Origin: a virus
Direction: 5' to 3' (one strand)
Virus record (IMG/VR): IMGVR_UViG_3300030329_000515
Span: 1 to 38,144 of that record
DNA length: 38,144 bases
The notes beneath the pieces are model-generated. The model was given only the letters and a program-made list of their open reading frames with translations. It searched no databases and was not told the origin of the DNA. Made by a program: the position numbers and the translations under genes. This document shows, piece after piece, positions 35,452 through 38,144 of the stretch (position 1 is its first letter; each line of letters opens with the position of its first letter).

Positions 35452-35918
35452 TAGACATTCTCGCCTTTACCACCGCCACCGTTTCCAGAAGCATCAGTAG
35501 GATAAGTAGATGGCGCACGATTAGCACGACTTCCAGAAGGAATAATTTCCGTCTGAATTGCAGTTACATCAGCAGCCGTAACAGCCCGAGCCGTGTTCGC
35601 ACTTGCGTCATCTTTGTCACTATTAATAGTTAAGTCCATAGTTTCGTTAGCAGTTGTACCTCTAACTCCACCCATATTGTTCGCATTAACATTAACAGTG
35701 TGATCAACTTGCGTAGTAGTGACACTAGCAGTAGAAGAAGGAGAAGAATCAGTTAATAGTGTACTAAGTATCTCTCCGTAATTTCTCATACCACGTTTAC
35801 GCAACATTCTCATTAGATGATATCTATTAGGAGAACGAGCGTTTAGAAATTCATAAGTAGCGTTGGAGTCACCGGGGCCGTAACTGGACGACTCCCAAAA
35901 TTCTGCACTAGTAGCCAT
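35451..35918 (-). CDS. first late-operon protein, unknown (155 aa)
   Basis: A 155-residue protein starting MATSAEFW. ATG 35918 is preferred over 35933 because AAAGGA ends six bases upstream. Residues 20-50 are basic and helical (NRYHLMRMLRKRGMRNYGEI). The rest is Thr/Ser/Asn/Asp-rich with a Gly-rich C-terminal end (GNGGGGKG). This helical basic segment could bind nucleic acid, but no family is recognisable. As the first gene of the leftward transcript it lies next to the hairpin region, and its ribosome site is clear. Confidence 0.55.
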   Translation of the reverse strand: MATSAEFWESSSYGPGDSNATYEFLNARSPNRYHLMRMLRKRGMRNYGEILSTLLTDSSPSSTASVTTTQVDHTVNVNANNMGGVRGTTANETMDLTINSDKDDASANTARAVTAADVTAIQTEIIPSGSRANRAPSTYPTDASGNGGGGKGENV

Positions 35919-36038
35919 AACTCTTCCTTTCATTGTTTTGTTAGTGGCAATTAGTTATTATTATATGTATGTTCCGTCCCTGTGTTTGTTGTTAAATATC
36001 ATAAACACAATCATCCGTCAAATCTATTGCTAAAATAC
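35919..36038 (-). promoter_or_regulatory. leader with candidate late promoter (TATAAT, leftward)
   Basis: On the leftward strand a perfect TATAAT lies at 35965-35960, about 42 bases before the start of the first late gene. The hexamer 17 bases upstream matches TTGACA at only three positions, so a standard sigma-70 promoter is weak here and a phage-specific promoter or another factor may be involved. A further inverted repeat, TGTGTTT at 35981-35987 with AAACACA at 36003-36009, lies just upstream. No other leftward promoter is obvious for about 29 kb. Confidence 0.35.
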
Positions 36039-36401
36039 CGGGCAACGCAGTTGCCCGAAATCGTCCTCTGTTCTTCCCTTATATAGCGTTATTTCGCACA
36101 CAATTCCCCTAATTCGCATTTGGGGGGATGACTGATCTTGTTTAACGGATGGTGAACCATTCTGTTAACCCACGTTTTGGAAACGCGGGGGGAGTTTCAC
36201 CATCAATAGCTACGGGGTAGCTATTAGCCTACTAGTAATGATACTAGTAGGCATTAATTCTCTTACGAGAATGATTAAGGGAGATCTTATCCCCCTTAAT
36301 AATCCCCCTGCCCAACTGATGTCAGTTGGATCACACCAACGTGCCGTTGGATCCATAAGAAGAAAGAGTAATAGACACACTCCTTCGTCGTGTGACTTAT
36401 T
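36039..36401. promoter_or_regulatory. tandem hairpin array in the divergent intergenic region
   Basis: A non-coding stretch between the two transcription units. Hairpins (stem lengths in bp): 36039-36057 (8); 36149-36203 (outer 8, plus an inner hairpin at 36169-36189 with 8 of 9 paired); 36205-36225 (9); 36227-36252 (11, loop ATGA); 36257-36272 (6); 36274-36300 (8 plus 3); 36312-36329 (7); 36336-36350 (6); 36370-36401 (5 plus outer pairs). Loops are short, mostly 2-4 bases. From 36149 to 36350 nearly every base can be paired. No U-tracts follow, so these are not ordinary terminators, and no ribosome site or ORF of normal character is present. Role unknown. Confidence 0.85.
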
Positions 36402-36509
36402 TCCGCTTCGCGTACAGTTAAACCGTGTGGATAGTTGGTTGCGTACTTTCTTCTGTTATTGGGTATAGATGGAATCATTGGGAGTCCATCGCAACATTAG
36501 GAGGTCCAC
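36402..36509 (+). promoter_or_regulatory. leader before the 129-aa gene: weak promoter, DnaA-like box, start-codon hairpin
   Basis: Contains TATAGA at 36464-36469, with TTGCGT 19 bases upstream as a poor -35. CTATCCACA on the leftward strand (36434-36426) is one mismatch from a DnaA box; single near-matches are expected by chance in 38 kb. AGGAGG at 36499-36504 lies five bases before ATG 36510. GTCCAT at 36484-36489 pairs with ATGGAC at 36510-36515, so the start codon can be held in a stem with the ribosome site in its loop. All of these are candidates. Confidence 0.4.
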
Positions 36510-36899
36510 ATGGACACTACATCTAATATCAACGTTGAAGATTACGGCTTAACCATCAGCATCATCTCTTGCGATGAAGGTTACACTTTCACCTTCACCA
36601 AGGAAGCCACAGCCACTACGAAAGGTTGGGCTAACTCATTCACCCGTACATACGGAGTCTCTGAGTTAGACGTTGATGCTGATGGCAAGTCGCGAGTCTA
36701 TCCCAAAACGAAAGCCGCAGCTAAAGCAGCCGCCGAGCGATTCCGCGTATGGTTCAATCTCGAACTCCACGCGATTAAAACTAAGGCTGCAAAGCAACGC
36801 TTCATCCCATCACAACTCGAGGATATGCAGCTAGTAACTAGCGCAAAGGTCGAGCATAAAGATCCAATGCTCGTATCAATCCTCAACGCTAACTTCTAA
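36510..36899 (+). CDS. unknown early protein (129 aa) in its own transcription unit
   Basis: A 129-residue protein with no recognised family. N-terminal half: strands (YGLTISIISCDEGYTFTFT) and a Trp/Arg turn. Middle: an Ala/Lys helix (KTKAAAKAAAERFRVWF). C-terminal: charged helix and short strands. It looks more GC-rich by eye than the small genes around it. A near-perfect AGGAGG precedes the start, and a strong intrinsic terminator follows 11 bases after the stop, so it is probably transcribed as one abundant message. A nucleic-acid-binding or host-takeover role is possible but not shown by any motif. Confidence 0.75.
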   Translation: MDTTSNINVEDYGLTISIISCDEGYTFTFTKEATATTKGWANSFTRTYGVSELDVDADGKSRVYPKTKAAAKAAAERFRVWFNLELHAIKTKAAKQRFIPSQLEDMQLVTSAKVEHKDPMLVSILNANF

Positions 36900-36910
36900 C
36901 ATCTATCAAG

Positions 36911-36942
36911 GGGAGCCTCCCACGCGGAGGTTCCCTTTTTTT
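36911..36942 (+). terminator. strong rho-independent terminator
   Basis: A 10-bp GC-rich stem (36911-36920 with 36926-36935, one G-U pair) closes on the five-base loop CACGC. A run of seven T follows at 36936-36942. It lies 11 bases after the stop of the 129-aa gene and would end its transcript, separating it from the small genes to the right. Confidence 0.93.
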
Positions 36943-37176
36943 GTCAGCATAAAAGAAATGTCATGCTCGTTCCTCGCATGTCTTATTTCCTGCCCAAGAG
37001 GGCAGTACAGCGGTATATGCACCCTCGGGACTCAGCTTGTGTGTCATATATGGAGCATAAGCGTACGTAACGGTTATAATAAGCAACATTTAGCGTATTA
37101 TGGGCTAATAAGAATCACCAACCCACTATCTAACGTTATCAACACCTTATTAATCACAAACACAGAGGTATAATGA
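36943..37176 (+). promoter_or_regulatory. non-coding leader with candidate rightward promoter
   Basis: This 234-base gap shows no credible gene. A Cys-rich frame at 36958-37173 has no ribosome site and atypical composition. TATAAT at 37075-37080 with TGGAGC 18 bases upstream is the best promoter candidate for the genes that follow, though its -35 is weak. A 6-bp hairpin CTGCCC-AAGA-GGGCAG lies near 36992-37007. A small near-match to a DnaA box (TTATCAACA near 37136) is noted but expected by chance. Confidence 0.35.
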
Positions 37177-37317
37177 ATGAAAGTTATTAACTACATGCTA
37201 GATACAGCTAATTGGTTGGCTTTAATGGGTAGATTTGATGGGAATTCTTTCGTGGGTTCAACTTGGTTGCCACACTTCTTCTGTGTGCTGGTGAATTTAA
37301 TTATTTTTGGAGGTTAA
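37177..37317 (+). CDS. 46-residue microprotein with hydrophobic C-terminus
   Basis: From ATG 37177 to TAA 37315-37317, 46 residues, too short for many gene callers. AGAGG at 37164-37168 lies eight bases upstream. The N-terminal half is mixed (MKVINYMLDTANWLALMG). The last 17 residues (WLPHFFCVLVNLIIFGG) are hydrophobic and could enter a membrane. The stop lies next to the start of the zinc-ribbon gene, and the 3' codons contain its ribosome site, so the two are likely coupled. Unknown function; small early membrane proteins in phages often act on the host. Confidence 0.55.
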   Translation: MKVINYMLDTANWLALMGRFDGNSFVGSTWLPHFFCVLVNLIIFGG

Positions 37318-37318
37318 T

Positions 37319-37498
37319 ATGAAATACACATTAGCACAGGTAGCTCAAGCAGCAATGTTTGGATGGGATATTAATATAGAAACTGGTGAGTGGTCTAGTA
37401 ACTGCACCGTATGCAGAAAATACGCAGTAATCAATGAACCATCTGGCGCATGTGATGAATGCACAGATAAATTTAGAAGAGAAAGGGAAGTAGCATGA
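37319..37498 (+). CDS. small zinc-ribbon protein (59 aa)
   Basis: Start ATG 37319 is chosen because GGAGG at 37309-37313 lies five bases upstream; an upstream TTG at 37307 lies ahead of it. The protein has CTVC and CDEC separated by 11 residues, forming a four-Cys zinc ribbon, and an Arg/Lys-rich tail. Such mini-proteins can bind DNA or host RNA polymerase. It resembles in plan, but not in sequence, the zinc-ribbon gene at 249-449. The stop overlaps the next start as ATGA. Confidence 0.68.
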   Translation: MKYTLAQVAQAAMFGWDINIETGEWSSNCTVCRKYAVINEPSGACDECTDKFRREREVA

Positions 37499-37851
37499 GT
37501 AAATATATCAGCGCAGAAGATAACCTAATGAAGTACGACAAGGGAGCTATCATAGTTTATGGCTCAGTATATGCAGATGGAAAGCCAGCCATCTTAATCA
37601 AAGGTGCTGAAGATGATGCACCAGTAGCTAAAGCCACAGTTAATGATGAAGACTCTTCATTAGCAACGCGAGTAGTAGCTATTAAGAATTGGTCAGAGAA
37701 TGAAGGAGTCTTAGAAACATTAATGAACGCAGACATTATTGATCCGCTAATGGCAGTACAAATGAATCGAGTGAAGATTCATTACGTGTATGTAGCAGAT
37801 GATAGCATCATACAAGAAATCAAAGAAGCATCAGAGAAGAAAGGAGAATAA
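37495..37851 (+). CDS. unknown early protein (118 aa)
   Basis: A 118-residue acidic protein of unknown family. The N-terminal half is beta-like (GAIIVYGSVYADGKPAILIKGA) and the C-terminal half is helical (MAVQMNRVKIHYVYVAD, then IIQEIKEASEKKGE). No motif, signal or membrane segment is visible. It is coupled to the zinc-ribbon gene by ATGA and followed two bases later by the last gene in the window, so all three are probably one transcript. A regulatory or host-interaction role would be typical for this position. Confidence 0.65.
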   Translation: MSKYISAEDNLMKYDKGAIIVYGSVYADGKPAILIKGAEDDAPVAKATVNDEDSSLATRVVAIKNWSENEGVLETLMNADIIDPLMAVQMNRVKIHYVYVADDSIIQEIKEASEKKGE

Positions 37852-37853
37852 AG

Positions 37854-38144
37854 ATGAAAGTATCAATACCGTATACATGGGATCAAGAGATGATTAACAA
37901 GGCACTTGAAGTTCACAAAGTGGACAAAGCCAATAGCATAAAAGACAAAGGAGATACGATGATGCTTGATCAAGAAGAATCTTGGCATGGTAGAGGTGAG
38001 TACTTTGATATGTTGCCTGAATGGGCGAAAGACATACCTGAATTACATTATGTATGTCAGCATACTAAGCCAGAGAATATAGCTGAAGAGTACAAACACT
38101 TCTTAGCATTTAATGGGCAGATGAATGGTTGGAAATATAACGAG
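37854..38144 (+). CDS. 5' part of an unknown early protein (3' part off the right edge)
   Basis: From ATG 37854 with AAGGAG eight bases upstream, 97 residues run in frame to the last base. They include a charged helix, a Trp/His-rich turn (EESWHGRGEYFDMLPEWAKD) and a C-terminal WKYNE at the edge. No domain is recognised. The frame continues in phase at base 1 to a stop at 150, which would give 146 residues. See the circularity finding. Confidence 0.68.
   Translation, partial: MKVSIPYTWDQEMINKALEVHKVDKANSIKDKGDTMMLDQEESWHGRGEYFDMLPEWAKDIPELHYVCQHTKPENIAEEYKHFLAFNGQMNGWKYNE

Noticed and set aside
36426-36434. DnaA-box-like CTATCCACA, and TTATCAACA near 37136
   Set aside because: Each is one mismatch from consensus; several such matches are expected by chance in 38 kb, so not counted as origin evidence alone.
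36238-36468. 76-aa frame across the hairpin array
   Set aside because: No good ribosome site; its codons simply follow the inverted repeats, so it reads as chance coding in structured DNA.
36958-37173. 71-aa Cys-rich frame after the terminator
   Set aside because: No ribosome site, odd composition for this genome, and it overlaps the candidate promoter and the leader of the next gene.
36943-37176. tRNA or tRNA-like structure in the leader
   Set aside because: One short hairpin (CTGCCC/GGGCAG) is present, but no cloverleaf with a T-arm TTCRA sequence and paired acceptor could be drawn.

Overview
This window looks like the whole or nearly whole genome of a tailed bacteriophage with a short-tailed (podovirus-like) structural plan. 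The DNA is AT-rich. I see no integrase, repressor, tRNA, rRNA, transposon or CRISPR array, so a strictly lytic virus is the simplest reading. Several structural proteins are of types common in marine podoviruses: a P22-like portal with a Gln-rich tail, collagen-like and Gly-rich fibres, and a small tail chaperone. A marine or aquatic bacterial host is therefore a reasonable but unproven guess. The reading frame open at base 38144 continues in phase into the frame open at base 1. This suggests a circular or circularly permuted map of about 38.1 kb cut inside one gene.

Layout: (1) A rightward (+) block runs from 36510 to the end and, if the map is circular, on through 1-6349. It holds a 129-aa protein gene with its own strong terminator (36510-36942), small early genes including a zinc ribbon and a 46-aa microprotein, a ribbon-helix-helix-like protein, a Dda/RecD-like helicase, a DUF6378 protein, a uracil-glycosylase-like/DNA polymerase A fusion, a T5orf172 (GIY-YIG-like) protein and a DUF3987-like ATPase. 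(2) A leftward (-) block of about 29.6 kb runs from 35918 down to 6346. In transcription order it holds two unknown proteins, TerS, a 77-aa protein, TerL, an unknown 514-aa protein, portal, scaffold and capsid, head accessory proteins, connector, a 466-aa unknown, a large tail hub/nozzle candidate, small tail proteins and several fibres, a tail chaperone, the lysis genes, and finally four large Ala/Gly-rich proteins (623, 278, 255 and 1492 aa) that are probably internal or ejection proteins.

The two blocks converge at 6346-6349, where their stop codons overlap and no terminator separates them. They diverge from a non-coding region at 35919-36509. Part of that region, about 36142-36401, is an almost continuous chain of perfect or near-perfect hairpins. 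This is the most striking unexplained structure here. It could be a structured 5' leader, a replication origin, a packaging site or a regulatory RNA.

Replication appears to rely on the polymerase fusion, which keeps all proofreading residues. It has His at the position of E. coli Phe762 and a degenerate glycosylase domain. The Dda-like helicase and DUF3987-like ATPase would assist. No primase, DnaB-like helicase, SSB or ligase is recognisable. Late genes are tightly packed, with at least nine TAATG stop-start overlaps that imply translational coupling. The lysis cluster has a membrane-anchored coiled-coil protein, an unlisted 20-residue membrane peptide, a holin candidate and a T4-type lysozyme.
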